Assembly: GCA_903884105.1 (NCBI GenBank)
Contig: CAISDJ010000088.1
Span: forward strand, 1 to 64,000
Reading direction: 5' to 3'
Length of the DNA: 64,000 nt
From: an uncultured Pseudomonadota bacterium
Lineage (GTDB): Bacteria > Pseudomonadota > Gammaproteobacteria > Steroidobacterales > Steroidobacteraceae
Shown here piece by piece: positions 25,363 through 34,063 of this stretch (its first letter is position 1; each line of letters opens with the position of its first letter). The notes beneath the pieces are model-generated. The model had not been told where the DNA came from. It did no database searches and saw only the letters and a program-made list of their open reading frames with translations. The translations under genes and the position numbers were made by a program.

Positions 25363-25737
25363 TCAGTACCGCTCGATCGACTCGATGCGCAGGTCATTCC
25401 GCAGTTCGGCCAGGGAGTCCTCGCATGCGTTCTGCGGCCCGTTCTCGCGGATGACGATCAGCTTCGAATTGCGACCCATGGACTGCAGCACACTCACGTT
25501 GACACCCAGGCGACGGCCGATCTCGGCGAGATCGGAGTCGCTGCGGATGGACGACCCCTGACGAAGGGTGACCAGGGCCCGCAGCGAGCAGCTCACATCA
25601 CCGACTCGCTGTGCCCCGGCCTGCCGTTCGCCGGAGGGGGCGGCACAACCGGCCAGCACCAGGACGAAGCAGCCGCCTAGCAGTGCGACGCTCACTACGG
25701 GTGGTGCGCTTAGCTGACGCGATTCCCCGCTCGGCAT
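25363..25737 (-). CDS. Small lipoprotein, function unknown
   Basis: A 124-residue protein with a signal and lipobox (LVLAGC, near residue 31). The mature part has CSLRALVTLRQGS, then SDLAEIGRRLGVNVSVLQSM and a C-terminal DLRIESIERY. The latter is a ferredoxin-like beta-alpha-beta appearance, but no family is recognised. Two cysteines in the mature part could pair. ATG 25737 is preferred to ATG 25767 because it puts the signal at the start. It lies between the molybdenum hydroxylase and aldehyde dehydrogenase genes. Confidence 0.65.
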   Translation of the reverse strand: MPSGESRQLSAPPVVSVALLGGCFVLVLAGCAAPSGERQAGAQRVGDVSCSLRALVTLRQGSSIRSDSDLAEIGRRLGVNVSVLQSMGRNSKLIVIRENGPQNACEDSLAELRNDLRIESIERY

Positions 25738-25935
25738 GACCGCTCTCCTTGTCTGGTCGATGGGCAAAGTGACGGCAGGGACTCGTGCGGTTCCAGGCCA
25801 CTTCCTGCTGCGTGCAGCCAGAATACGCCCCCGCCTTGCTCGCTTGCCACTCCGTCAGGCGGACCGACTCTGCTCCCGCCGCCCGTCGCCTTGACACCCT
25901 TGCTATCATGCCTTTTTGCCCACGGAACGACGCTC

Positions 25936-27366
25936 ATGACCGACACAAAACTCTTCTATATCGACGGCAAGTGGACTCCGCCCGCCGTTGCCCGCCCGTT
26001 CGATGTTGAAAACCCGGCCACCGGCCAGGTGATCGCGCAGATTTCGCTCGGCAGCCAGGCCGACGTGGACCGGGCCGTTGCTGCAGCCAAGGCCGCGTTC
26101 GTGACGTTCTCGCAGACCACTGCCGAGGAGCGCATCGCGATCCTCGAGCGCATCGTGGCTGCCTATACCGCGAAGGCCGCAGATCTGGCCAGCGCCGTGA
26201 CGTCCGAGATGGGTGCACCCGCCTGGCTCGCCCGCGACGCCCAGGTGCCGCTCGGCCTCGCGCATTTCACCGAGGCCATCAAGGTTCTCAAGACGTTCAA
26301 GTTCGAATATCAGCTCGGCACATCGCTGGTTCGCCGCGAACCGGTCGGCGTGTGCGCGCTGATCACGCCATGGAACTGGCCGCTGCACCAGATTGGCTGC
26401 AAGGTCGCCGCGGCCATCGCCGCGGGTTGCACGATGGTACTGAAGCCGAGCGAAATCGCGCCGCTCGATGCCCATGTGTTTGCAGAAGTCATCGACGCGG
26501 CCGGCGTGCCGCCCGGCGTGTTCAACCTGATCGATGGCGATGGCCCTACGGTGGGCACGGCCATGAGCGTACATCCCGACGTCGACATGGTGTCGTTCAC
26601 CGGATCGACCCGTGCGGGCATCGAAGTGGCACGCAACGCGGCACTCACGGTCAAGCGCGTGGCGCAGGAGCTCGGCGGCAAGTCGGCCAATATCCTGCTT
26701 GACGACGCGGATCTCACGACGTTCGTGCCCGCCGGTGTGCAGGCTTGCTTCATGAACTCGGGCCAGGCGTGCGCTTCCCCGACGCGCATGCTGGTGCCGG
26801 CGCATCTGCACGAGGAAGTTGTGCGGCTCGCGAAGGCGTCGGCTGAAGGCACGCTCGTCGGCGATCCGCTTAAGGAAGGCGTGAAGGTCGGCCCGCTTGT
26901 CAGCAAGAACCAGTTCGAACGCGTACAGGGCTACATCAAGAAAGGGATCGACGAAGGCGCGACGCTGGTCGCGGGTGGACTCGGCAAGCCGGAAGGCCTC
27001 GAGGTCGGCCACTTTGTGAAGCCCACCGTGTTCGCGAACGTGCGCAACGACATGGCCATTGCACGAGAAGAAATTTTCGGGCCCGTACTTGCCATCATCC
27101 CTTACAAGGATGAAGAGGACGCGATCCGCATCGCCAACGACTCGCAGTACGGCCTGTCGGGCTTCGTCGTGTCGAAGGATCTGGATCGGGCCCGTCGTGT
27201 GGCGAAGCGCCTGCGTACCGGTCAGGTCCGCCTCAACGGCGCGCGCCACGATTTCGCGGCGCCCTTCGGCGGGTACAAGTGCTCAGGCAACGGCCGCGAG
27301 TTCGGCATCTTCGGCATCGAGGAATACCTGGAAGCGAAGTCTGTCTGCGGGTACTACCTCGCCTGA
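25936..27366 (+). CDS. NAD(P)-dependent aldehyde dehydrogenase
   Basis: A 476-residue enzyme oxidising an aldehyde to its acid. Visible motifs: PWNWPL (N147), FTGSTRAG (Rossmann), the catalytic glutamate E245 in QELGGKS, the nucleophile C279 in NSGQACA, and the C-terminal PFGGYKCSGNGREFG. Substrate class cannot be assigned. The start is ATG 25936. It is not in an operon, but could serve the putrescine locus at 50.4-57 kb, which lacks its own PuuC (inference). Confidence 0.95.
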   Translation: MTDTKLFYIDGKWTPPAVARPFDVENPATGQVIAQISLGSQADVDRAVAAAKAAFVTFSQTTAEERIAILERIVAAYTAKAADLASAVTSEMGAPAWLARDAQVPLGLAHFTEAIKVLKTFKFEYQLGTSLVRREPVGVCALITPWNWPLHQIGCKVAAAIAAGCTMVLKPSEIAPLDAHVFAEVIDAAGVPPGVFNLIDGDGPTVGTAMSVHPDVDMVSFTGSTRAGIEVARNAALTVKRVAQELGGKSANILLDDADLTTFVPAGVQACFMNSGQACASPTRMLVPAHLHEEVVRLAKASAEGTLVGDPLKEGVKVGPLVSKNQFERVQGYIKKGIDEGATLVAGGLGKPEGLEVGHFVKPTVFANVRNDMAIAREEIFGPVLAIIPYKDEEDAIRIANDSQYGLSGFVVSKDLDRARRVAKRLRTGQVRLNGARHDFAAPFGGYKCSGNGREFGIFGIEEYLEAKSVCGYYLA

Positions 27367-27401
27367 CGAGCGACTACGGGATGGACCCGGGCGCGGGAAC
27401 C

Positions 27402-30400
27402 TCAAGTTCCCACGCCCTCTTCTTTCCTTGGGGTACGCAAGCTGCGTCGCTGGCGATGTGGCCACTGCCGCAATGCTGCCAGTCCGATCAGCAAAGCTAG
27501 CCAACGTGCATCGAGAGCGCCCCCGCCTCCGCCTCCACCACTTCCAGTGCCATTGGGGGTCGCTGGCGTGGTCGACGTGCGAGGCGTTGCGGGCGCTGGT
27601 GCGGTAACGCTGAGCGACATGACTCCCGTGTTATTGGAAGCATCCGTGTCATTAGGGGATTTGAGCACGACGGTGCCGGTGGTGGTTCCAGCGACAAGCG
27701 CCCGCATCTGCACCGTGAAGGCCCTGGTCTCTCCCGTCGCCATCGTGCCGATGTTGCAGGTCGCGTGGCGCTCGGAGACGCTTATGCAATAGACGGTGAC
27801 GCTGTTGCCCGCCCATTCAAGGGACGCGATGGCAGGGTTGGCGATGTCGACTTCGAGGGTCGCATCATCGATGGCCCGGGTTGCGGTGATCTTGAAGGTG
27901 TGGAGAGCAAACAGGGAGCCCTGCACTACGGAGCCAGGGGTTGATTCCACGGTGACGGATGCATCGCCCTGGCGATTCGCGAACACATCGAAGAGGGCCA
28001 TGTTGTTGTTCGGTGCAGTCAGCTGGGTGGCCCAGACGCTTGCAGAGACGCGGATCTGCTTGCGAGCGGTTGCGCGCAGCGTCAGGGTTGCCGTCCTGCT
28101 GGCATTGGGGGGCAGGGTGCCGATCTCGCACTGCAGAATGGTGATGCCGAAAGTCTGACAGTTCTGGAAGGGTGTCTGAACCGACACGACTTCCAATGCG
28201 TCATCCAGGAAGACCTGGAAGTTCACGTTGTCTGCAGCGTTGCGGTTTTGCTCCACCAGGTACTGCAGAGTGAAAATCTCCCCGACGGTGATTGCCGTAG
28301 GTGGATTCTGCAGGCGCAGTGTCGTGTCGACGAAGGCATTGATCTGCAAGCTGAGGCCCGCGACGTTGTTAGCTGTGTAGGAGTCGCCGGAGGCCGAGGC
28401 GGATACCGTGCCAGTGTAAATTCCCGGTGCCTGTGCTTCCACAACCAACGCCAGATTGCCGGAATAGCCCGGTGCCAGGGACGGGGAGGTGCAGGTCGCA
28501 GTTCTGCCTGACGCAGTACAGTTGGCGCCGGTCAGTGCCGCGGACCGCACGGTCAACCCGGTTGGCAAGGTCACGTTGACCGCTGCGTTCTGTGCCGCGT
28601 TCAAGCCGAGCGACGCCACCGGAACAGATACGCTGAAGGGCAGCAGATCGTAGCCGAAGGCGTCGATTGGACCGCTCACTTCGATGTCTACGGGCCTGCG
28701 GACATCGACGTTGAGTCCAGCCGTGTTGTCGTAGGGGCCGTCGTCGGCCGCGAAGTCGAGGGACGCCGAAATGCCACCCACGCCGACGGCAGCGCCGGTG
28801 GCGTTGAGTGCCACCGTGCGGAACTGACCGGCGGGAATGGGGCCGACCTGGCAAAGGTACCCTCCCGAATCAGCCATGCAACTCCCTGCGGAAGGGATGA
28901 TCGACTGGATCGTTACATTGGCGCTGGTGGCGATGTGCACATCGATGTTGCCGGTCGTTTGGACGCCGACGGATGCCAGGGTTGCCGTGGTCGAAAAAGT
29001 GGTCCCGACCAGCATTGGCGGTGGCGCTGCCGACAGGGACACGGCAACGTTGCGAGTGGGGCTCAGCAGGATGGTGGTCTCGCCGAAGTTGCTCGAATGG
29101 TTACTGTCGTTGGTCGCGCTGAAAAAAGCGTTGCCCAGTGTTGTGCCGGACGACAAAGCGCTGGCCACTACGTGGACGGCAACCGATTGCGGAGGCAGCA
29201 ACGTACCAAGCTGGCACGACCAGCCGATCCCGGCCGGCGCGCAACTACCGACATCGCTGGTCGCGGACTGGATCGTCAATCCCCCGAATGAAATGTCGGC
29301 CCTCGCATTCAGCAGGGCCTCGACGCCACTGGTCTCGACCGTCAGGTCGAAGCCGATGGGCGTTCTAGTCATGCCGGTGTGCTGCGACGCATTGAAGCGG
29401 ATCAGGCCGTCGCTGCCGTCGACGATGGCGAAGGTGATGGCCTGCGAATTGTTCGCGCTGAACCGGTCGTTCGTCGCGTTGACCTGGACGTTGCCGCTGA
29501 ACGTTCCAGTCTGCTGGCTGATGAGCTGCAGGCTCATCTGCAGTGCGCTACCCGCCGGAATCACCCCCATCCTGCACGTCAGCACGGTTTGTTCGACGCC
29601 CAAGAAGTCGTACGAACAAAGGCTGGAAGGCACGGAGTTCGATGCAATCGAGAGGCTCCTCGGTACCGTCAACACCACCGTGGCATCCTGGACCGTCCGT
29701 GTCCCGGGAGCGCTGACCTCGACAGTGAACGGGAATGCACGGTTGACGGTACCTTGCGCGCTGCTCGGCGTATTCGTGATGGAGGCATCGGCAAAGGCCG
29801 TGGCTGGCGCAATGCATGTTGCCGCAGAGATCTCCGGTTGCATTTCGGCAAGGCTACAGGCGGAAAACGTGGAGCTGCCTCCGACGAAGGGGGACATCAG
29901 GGAGCTCTGCGTGGTCGTGGAACACGCACCTGCCTCGCCATCGTGGGGTGCACCAAAGTTGTGCCCAAGCTCATGCGCCATGATCAGCGCCGAGGTCGTC
30001 ATGTCCGTGCCCCGTCCCTCGCTCAACGAGACCCCGTAGTGCGGGTCGCATAGCGAGCCTCGGTACGCGATTCCCGCCGTACTCCCGTCCAGGTTGTTCC
30101 CGGTAACGAGATGCGCGAGACCACGGGAGCGGACGGTGGGTGTCGTATCGCGGAAGTTAGCCACCTGCTCCAGCAGCGTGACGGGTGCCGTCGATGTGAA
30201 CGGATCGGCGCCGCCGGAAAATGTCTCGAGCTGCGTGGCGAGCACCGTGATGCCGACCTGACGACTGAAGATCTCGTCGACGATGTTCAGCCGGTTGAGC
30301 AGCGCCGCCTGCGGATCGAGCGGATTCGCAGTCGAGAATTCATTGTCGCCGAGCAGGGCAATTTCGAGCTGGCCAGCAAGATCCACCGACGCGGCGTAGC

Positions 30401-30989
30401 TTGACTGCAGGTCGGCGAGCAGGGACTTGTACGACGTGTTGACCGGGCTCGATGACATGGAGTCCTTCCCGGGCACTACGACGGCACAGAACGCTTGCCC
30501 CTGGGCAGCATCGGTATCCGCAGTCCTGTAGATCAGGGTATCCGCTTGGCCGGCAGGTTCCACAGGGTCAAGTGCCTGTCGTACGGCCGCTGCCGGCGCG
30601 ATGGTGTACAGCTCGACGCCATCCCAGATGGCGCCGTAGTCGCCGGATGGCGTCCGTACGAGGCGCACCCAGGAATCTGCGATGCCCGCCAACTGACCGC
30701 GGAACAATCGATAGCCGACCAGTTTTTCGCGTTGGGGCCCCGGCAGGTTCACAAGCAGGCGGTCATGTCCTTCGAGCTCAAGGTTGAATTTCTTACCGTA
30801 GGCCGCGAACCGGAAGTAGGTCTGCCACGGACGCGCCTTCAAAGCGGCGCTGTTCGGTGCAACCGAGGGTTGCAGCGCGATTCGTTCTGCGTGAACGATA
30901 TGGAAGTCGGCACGCTGAGCCATTGGAGCTGCCGACGCGAGCAGCATGCCTGCTGCCAGCACGATCCGTGTGATCAGTCCCTTCTCCAT
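27402..30989 (-). CDS. Secreted reprolysin-like zinc metalloprotease with DUF11-like repeats and GlyGly-CTERM anchor
   Basis: A 1195-residue secreted protease. It has a signal peptide (residues 1-24) and an N-terminal prodomain-like region. The metalloprotease domain carries HELGHNFGAPHD (H339, E340, H343, H349, D350), the HExxHxxGxxHD of M12B/reprolysin enzymes. About seven Ig-like/DUF11-type repeats (about residues 405-1130) with the recurring C-x(5-9)-C and TATLTL-like pattern follow. The C-terminus (from about 1146) is a glycine run GSGGGGGGG, a hydrophobic segment WLALLIGLAAL and a basic tail. That is a GlyGly-CTERM sorting signal, normally cut by rhombosortase. It reads against the convergent aldehyde dehydrogenase, with a 35-base gap. 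Confidence 0.93.
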   Translation of the reverse strand: MEKGLITRIVLAAGMLLASAAPMAQRADFHIVHAERIALQPSVAPNSAALKARPWQTYFRFAAYGKKFNLELEGHDRLLVNLPGPQREKLVGYRLFRGQLAGIADSWVRLVRTPSGDYGAIWDGVELYTIAPAAAVRQALDPVEPAGQADTLIYRTADTDAAQGQAFCAVVVPGKDSMSSSPVNTSYKSLLADLQSSYAASVDLAGQLEIALLGDNEFSTANPLDPQAALLNRLNIVDEIFSRQVGITVLATQLETFSGGADPFTSTAPVTLLEQVANFRDTTPTVRSRGLAHLVTGNNLDGSTAGIAYRGSLCDPHYGVSLSEGRGTDMTTSALIMAHELGHNFGAPHDGEAGACSTTTQSSLMSPFVGGSSTFSACSLAEMQPEISAATCIAPATAFADASITNTPSSAQGTVNRAFPFTVEVSAPGTRTVQDATVVLTVPRSLSIASNSVPSSLCSYDFLGVEQTVLTCRMGVIPAGSALQMSLQLISQQTGTFSGNVQVNATNDRFSANNSQAITFAIVDGSDGLIRFNASQHTGMTRTPIGFDLTVETSGVEALLNARADISFGGLTIQSATSDVGSCAPAGIGWSCQLGTLLPPQSVAVHVVASALSSGTTLGNAFFSATNDSNHSSNFGETTILLSPTRNVAVSLSAAPPPMLVGTTFSTTATLASVGVQTTGNIDVHIATSANVTIQSIIPSAGSCMADSGGYLCQVGPIPAGQFRTVALNATGAAVGVGGISASLDFAADDGPYDNTAGLNVDVRRPVDIEVSGPIDAFGYDLLPFSVSVPVASLGLNAAQNAAVNVTLPTGLTVRSAALTGANCTASGRTATCTSPSLAPGYSGNLALVVEAQAPGIYTGTVSASASGDSYTANNVAGLSLQINAFVDTTLRLQNPPTAITVGEIFTLQYLVEQNRNAADNVNFQVFLDDALEVVSVQTPFQNCQTFGITILQCEIGTLPPNASRTATLTLRATARKQIRVSASVWATQLTAPNNNMALFDVFANRQGDASVTVESTPGSVVQGSLFALHTFKITATRAIDDATLEVDIANPAIASLEWAGNSVTVYCISVSERHATCNIGTMATGETRAFTVQMRALVAGTTTGTVVLKSPNDTDASNNTGVMSLSVTAPAPATPRTSTTPATPNGTGSGGGGGGGALDARWLALLIGLAALRQWPHRQRRSLRTPRKEEGVGT

Positions 30990-31108
30990 GGCCGCCCCGT
31001 CGTCACTGGCTTGTTATTTTCAGGCTGCCTCAACTATGCCATTCCGCTTCCAGCGTTGTCTTGTGTTTGTGACTGAATCCGGCAAATCCAAGCCATGTGC
31101 AGCCAAAG

Positions 31109-31873
31109 TCAGTTGAACTTGGAAAAATCCGGTGACCGCTTCTGGAAGAAGGCCTGGAAGGCCTCGACCGCCTCTGGGCTGCGCAGGCGGCTGGCGAAGA
31201 GGGCGTTCTCGGCAGCGATGGCATCGTGGATCGCTTGCCGTTCGGCGCGACGCATCAGTCGTTTGGTATCGCGGACGGCCCCCGGCGGCAGTGTATTGAA
31301 GCGCTCAGCCATGCGGCGCGCATAATGCAAGACTTCATCGGGCGGCAGCACGGCGTTGGCGATCCCGCACTCCACGGCTTCGGCGCCGGTGAACGGATCG
31401 CCGAGCAGCAGCTTCTCCGCCGCGCGCGCATGCCCCATCAGCCGTGGTATGACCAAGCTCGACGCAAATTCGGCGACCAGACCCAAGCTCGTGAACGGCA
31501 TGGCGAGGCGCGCTTCATCGGAGACGTACACGAGGTCGCAGTGGAGCAGCATCGTCGTGCCGATGCCGATCGCTGCCCCGGTGACAGCAGCGACTACCGG
31601 TTTGTCGCAGTCGAGCAGTGCTGTCATGAATGCGAGGATCGGCGAATTCGGGCCGGGCGGCGGGCGGCTCATGAAATCCTCCAGGTCGTTGCCCGAAGTG
31701 AAGATGCCGGGCTGGCCAGTCAGCAGGATTGCACGCACTGCGTTGTCGGCACATGCGCCGCGAATGCCATCGGCGAGGGCCTGGTACATCACGAGGCTCA
31801 AGGCATTCTTCTTGTCGGGCCGCGCGATTTCCAGCGTGGCGACGCCATTGATAACGGCGGTCTTGATGCTCAT
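31109..31873 (-). CDS. Enoyl-CoA hydratase/isomerase family protein
   Basis: A 254-residue crotonase-fold enzyme. The oxyanion-hole segments are IFTSGNDLEDF and AVTGAAIGIGTTMLLHCDLV. The glycine-rich turn and MPFTSLGLVAEFASSLVIPRL follow. The usual second catalytic glutamate is not obvious, so isomerase or other crotonase chemistry is possible. ATG 31873 is used; the frame extends 27 codons upstream without similarity. Confidence 0.9.
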   Translation of the reverse strand: MSIKTAVINGVATLEIARPDKKNALSLVMYQALADGIRGACADNAVRAILLTGQPGIFTSGNDLEDFMSRPPPGPNSPILAFMTALLDCDKPVVAAVTGAAIGIGTTMLLHCDLVYVSDEARLAMPFTSLGLVAEFASSLVIPRLMGHARAAEKLLLGDPFTGAEAVECGIANAVLPPDEVLHYARRMAERFNTLPPGAVRDTKRLMRRAERQAIHDAIAAENALFASRLRSPEAVEAFQAFFQKRSPDFSKFN

Positions 31874-31933
31874 CAGCTTCCCCCTGCGATTCCTGGCCGA
31901 GCGGCATTGTCGCCTGAGCCGGGCCGGACGGGT

Positions 31934-31969
31934 AAAAAAAGGGCCGGCCCCCATGCGAGGTGCCGGCCC
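31934..31969 (-). terminator. Intrinsic terminator after the EF-hand gene
   Basis: On the minus strand GGGCCGGC (31969-31962) pairs with GCCGGCCC (31948-31941), followed by seven T (31940-31934). This is a classic rho-independent terminator 42 bases downstream of the EF-hand stop, just before the enoyl-CoA hydratase start. Confidence 0.88.
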
Positions 31970-32010
31970 AATAGGGGGTAAGGGGGGATTGATGAAGGTC
32001 GTGTGTGCGA

Positions 32011-32517
32011 TCAGTTGCCAGCAGGCGGCGGGCCGTCGCGATGTGGGCCGGGGCCACGACTTTCGCCGGGACCTCTGCGGCCACCGCGGTCGCCCATCAT
32101 GGCCTTGCGGCCCGCTTCCATTTCGGCCTGGCTCAGCTTGCCGTCACCGTTGGTGTCGAGCTTCTTGAAGCGTTCGGCCTCGCCTTGCTTGCGGGCCGCA
32201 TCCAGCTCCGCTTGCGTGACGCCGCCATCGCTGTTGGCGTCGAGCTTCTTGAAGCGCTCGCCGGCCCGTGCCTCCATCCGCTCCTTGCCGGCAGCGCGCA
32301 TTTCCTCGCGGGTGATCTGGCCGTTGTGGTCCTTGTCGATAGCGTTGAACTGCTCGATCGTCACGCCAGGTTGCCGTGCCTGCATCTCGGTAAAGTCGAT
32401 GGTGCCATCCTTGTTCGTGTCGGCGGGCGGCCCACGTTCGGCCGCACCGGCCAGCGCAGCGAGCGCCAGCAGGGCAGGCACACCAGCGGCCACCGAGAGT
32501 TTCTGTATCGTCGTCAT
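32011..32517 (-). CDS. Exported four-EF-hand calcium-binding protein
   Basis: A 168-residue protein with a signal peptide (residues 1-26, AGAAER). Its four EF-hand loops are DTNKDGTIDFTE (33-44), DKDHNGQITREE (61-72), DANSDGGVTQAE (93-104) and DTNGDGKLSQAE (121-132). A Gly/Pro/Arg-rich tail follows. It would bind calcium in the periplasm; the partner is unknown. ATG 32517 follows a GGAG ribosome site and the gene has its own terminator. Confidence 0.93.
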   Translation of the reverse strand: MTTIQKLSVAAGVPALLALAALAGAAERGPPADTNKDGTIDFTEMQARQPGVTIEQFNAIDKDHNGQITREEMRAAGKERMEARAGERFKKLDANSDGGVTQAELDAARKQGEAERFKKLDTNGDGKLSQAEMEAGRKAMMGDRGGRRGPGESRGPGPHRDGPPPAGN

Positions 32518-32739
32518 ATTTCAGCTCCTTGAGGGATTCCGGTTTCCGTTGCTCACGGAGTAGGTAACGCTCTGGTAGACAATAGAGTTGACCCTTCGGT
32601 CCCCGGATTCAAGTCAAGTAGTGCAAAGGTCGGGCCGCAATTCGTTACAGTGTGGCATCGCCGCGGTCCTGTCCCACGGGATGGTCGGGGCGAAGGCACC
32701 GCGCTGCGGGCGAGAGGCGGCTACAACCGCTTGATCGAC

Positions 32740-33209
32740 GTACGTTTCTGCGACCTGCGGAAGAGCCACGCCAAGGCCGCGTCGGCCGCTTTTAGGGGCG
32801 CATCTGGCGCTCAGTTTCGCAGCCGGACGCTTCGGTGCCGTATCGAACAAATGCAATCACCTGGGCGGCCCGCTCAGGGAGGGCGCGCTGCAGGGCGACT
32901 ATGTCGTGTGCCCTTGGCACTACCTGTTGCAGGGCAGATGCTGGGGTTCTTGCCGAGGTCGGGTGCCAGTTCCCGTCATGCCCCTACATCGCCCATACGC
33001 GTGGCTGGAGCGCCGAGGACATGGAGAACGACGTGCGGCAGGTGCAGTCATCGACGTTGTTGTACGGAGCGGCCGCTGGCCTCGTCGCTCGGTGCATCGA
33101 GACGGCGACGCTCCTGCTCGGTGGTGCGCTGGCCGATAGCCCGCAGTCCCACGGTGGTCGCAAAGGGAATGCCATGCATGCCGAAGGAAAGCCTGCTTCG
33201 GCCAGATAA
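32740..33209 (+). pseudogene. Rieske / NAD(P)H-flavin reductase fusion, internally deleted and frameshifted remnant
   Basis: One frame (about 32800-32940) gives FGAVSNKCNHLGGPLREG, then ALQGDYVVCPWHYLLQ. This is a complete Rieske cluster pattern C-x-H (32852-32860) with C-x-x-H (from 32909). About 60 bases later another frame (about 32973-33209) gives SCPYIAHTRGWSAEDMENDV. I recall this kind of ending from flavodoxin-like NAD(P)H reductases that are fused to Rieske domains. The middle is missing and the frame changes, so this is a deletion remnant. The Rieske call is firm; the second assignment is weaker. Confidence 0.6.
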
Positions 33210-33288
33210 ACGGAAAGCGGCCCGCAAAGCCGGGCCGCCAGGTCGGATTCGCGCAGCATGAGCGCGGCATCCACGACGCCCGGAAAGA

Positions 33289-33759
33289 TCAGGGAGTCGG
33301 CGCGCCGCCGTTTACCGTCACATCCTTCGTGAACGTGCCGGTCGCCGGATCGCGGGTTGCCGCAACGTCACGGCTGACTTCGCGACCGTTGGGTCTTGTT
33401 GCCGTCTGCGAGCGCGTGACCCCGTTTTCGGTCCGCTCGCTCACCGTCGACGCGGAGCGAGACTTGCCGCCAAACCCTGTCTCGGTGACGCCGCGGGTTC
33501 TCGTGCCTGATTCAGCATCCCGCTGCACGGCGACGTTGCGGCTGGCTTCCTTGCCGTTGCGGTTTGCCACGGTGCCGTGTGATTGACGGCCATTCTCCGT
33601 GCGCTGGCCCTCGGTATGGCGAGTCCATTGGCCCGCGGCCCGATCACGTTGCGGCTGCGCGCGGCGCGCAGCGTCCGCCGTCGAGGCACCGAGTGCCAGA
33701 ACGAGACCGAGCGCCGTGAGCGTGGCAAGGGTGTGCAGATTCTTCTTTTCGATCGTCAT
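33289..33759 (-). CDS. Exported low-complexity protein with two 40-residue repeats, function unknown
   Basis: A 156-residue protein with a signal peptide (to about residue 31, STADAAR). Two related blocks follow: RTENGRQSHGTVANRNGKEA up to RTRGVTETG, and RTENGVTRSQTATRPNGREV up to FTKDVTVNG. Both share 'NG+E.SR+V..RD...GT.T..VT'. The composition is rich in Arg, Thr, Asn and Gly with few hydrophobics, so it is likely disordered or surface-associated. ATG 33759 is used; the frame extends upstream without a signal. Confidence 0.6.
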   Translation of the reverse strand: MTIEKKNLHTLATLTALGLVLALGASTADAARRAQPQRDRAAGQWTRHTEGQRTENGRQSHGTVANRNGKEASRNVAVQRDAESGTRTRGVTETGFGGKSRSASTVSERTENGVTRSQTATRPNGREVSRDVAATRDPATGTFTKDVTVNGGAPTP

Positions 33760-34063
33760 GATTCGAGTCTCCCTGTGGGTGAGGCTGGATGAGTGTGGAA
33801 GAATTGAAAGTAGGAACGCGTCAAGCGGTATGGCGTTGACAACGGTCTCGAAGTTGACACTTTCCCGTGTGTTCGCTGCTTCACATAAGCGCCGCCGGCA
33901 TGAAGCTTGGAGCTGCACTGTCTGGCGGCCTCGGCGCGCAGCAGCGGCGTGCGGCAGGTCGGCTCAACGAAGGGTACGCGGCCGGCGCTGCTGTGCTACA
34001 AAGTTGCGTAGCGCTCGCGTTCGCTACGAATGCCTCTGCTTGGCCGTCCAGGATCTCTGACCG
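33760..34063. other. Divergent intergenic region, no gene seen
   Basis: About 300 bases between the repeat protein (minus) and the antiporter (plus). It holds a small hairpin CGTAGCG...CGCTACG (34007-34013 with 34022-34028), 36 bases before the antiporter start, which might affect its translation. No coding frame looks real. Confidence 0.4.

Noticed and set aside
32650-33261. A 203-codon plus-strand frame over the Rieske remnant
   Set aside because: Neither the Rieske motif nor the flavodoxin-like segment is in this frame, so it is only an open shadow of a decayed gene.
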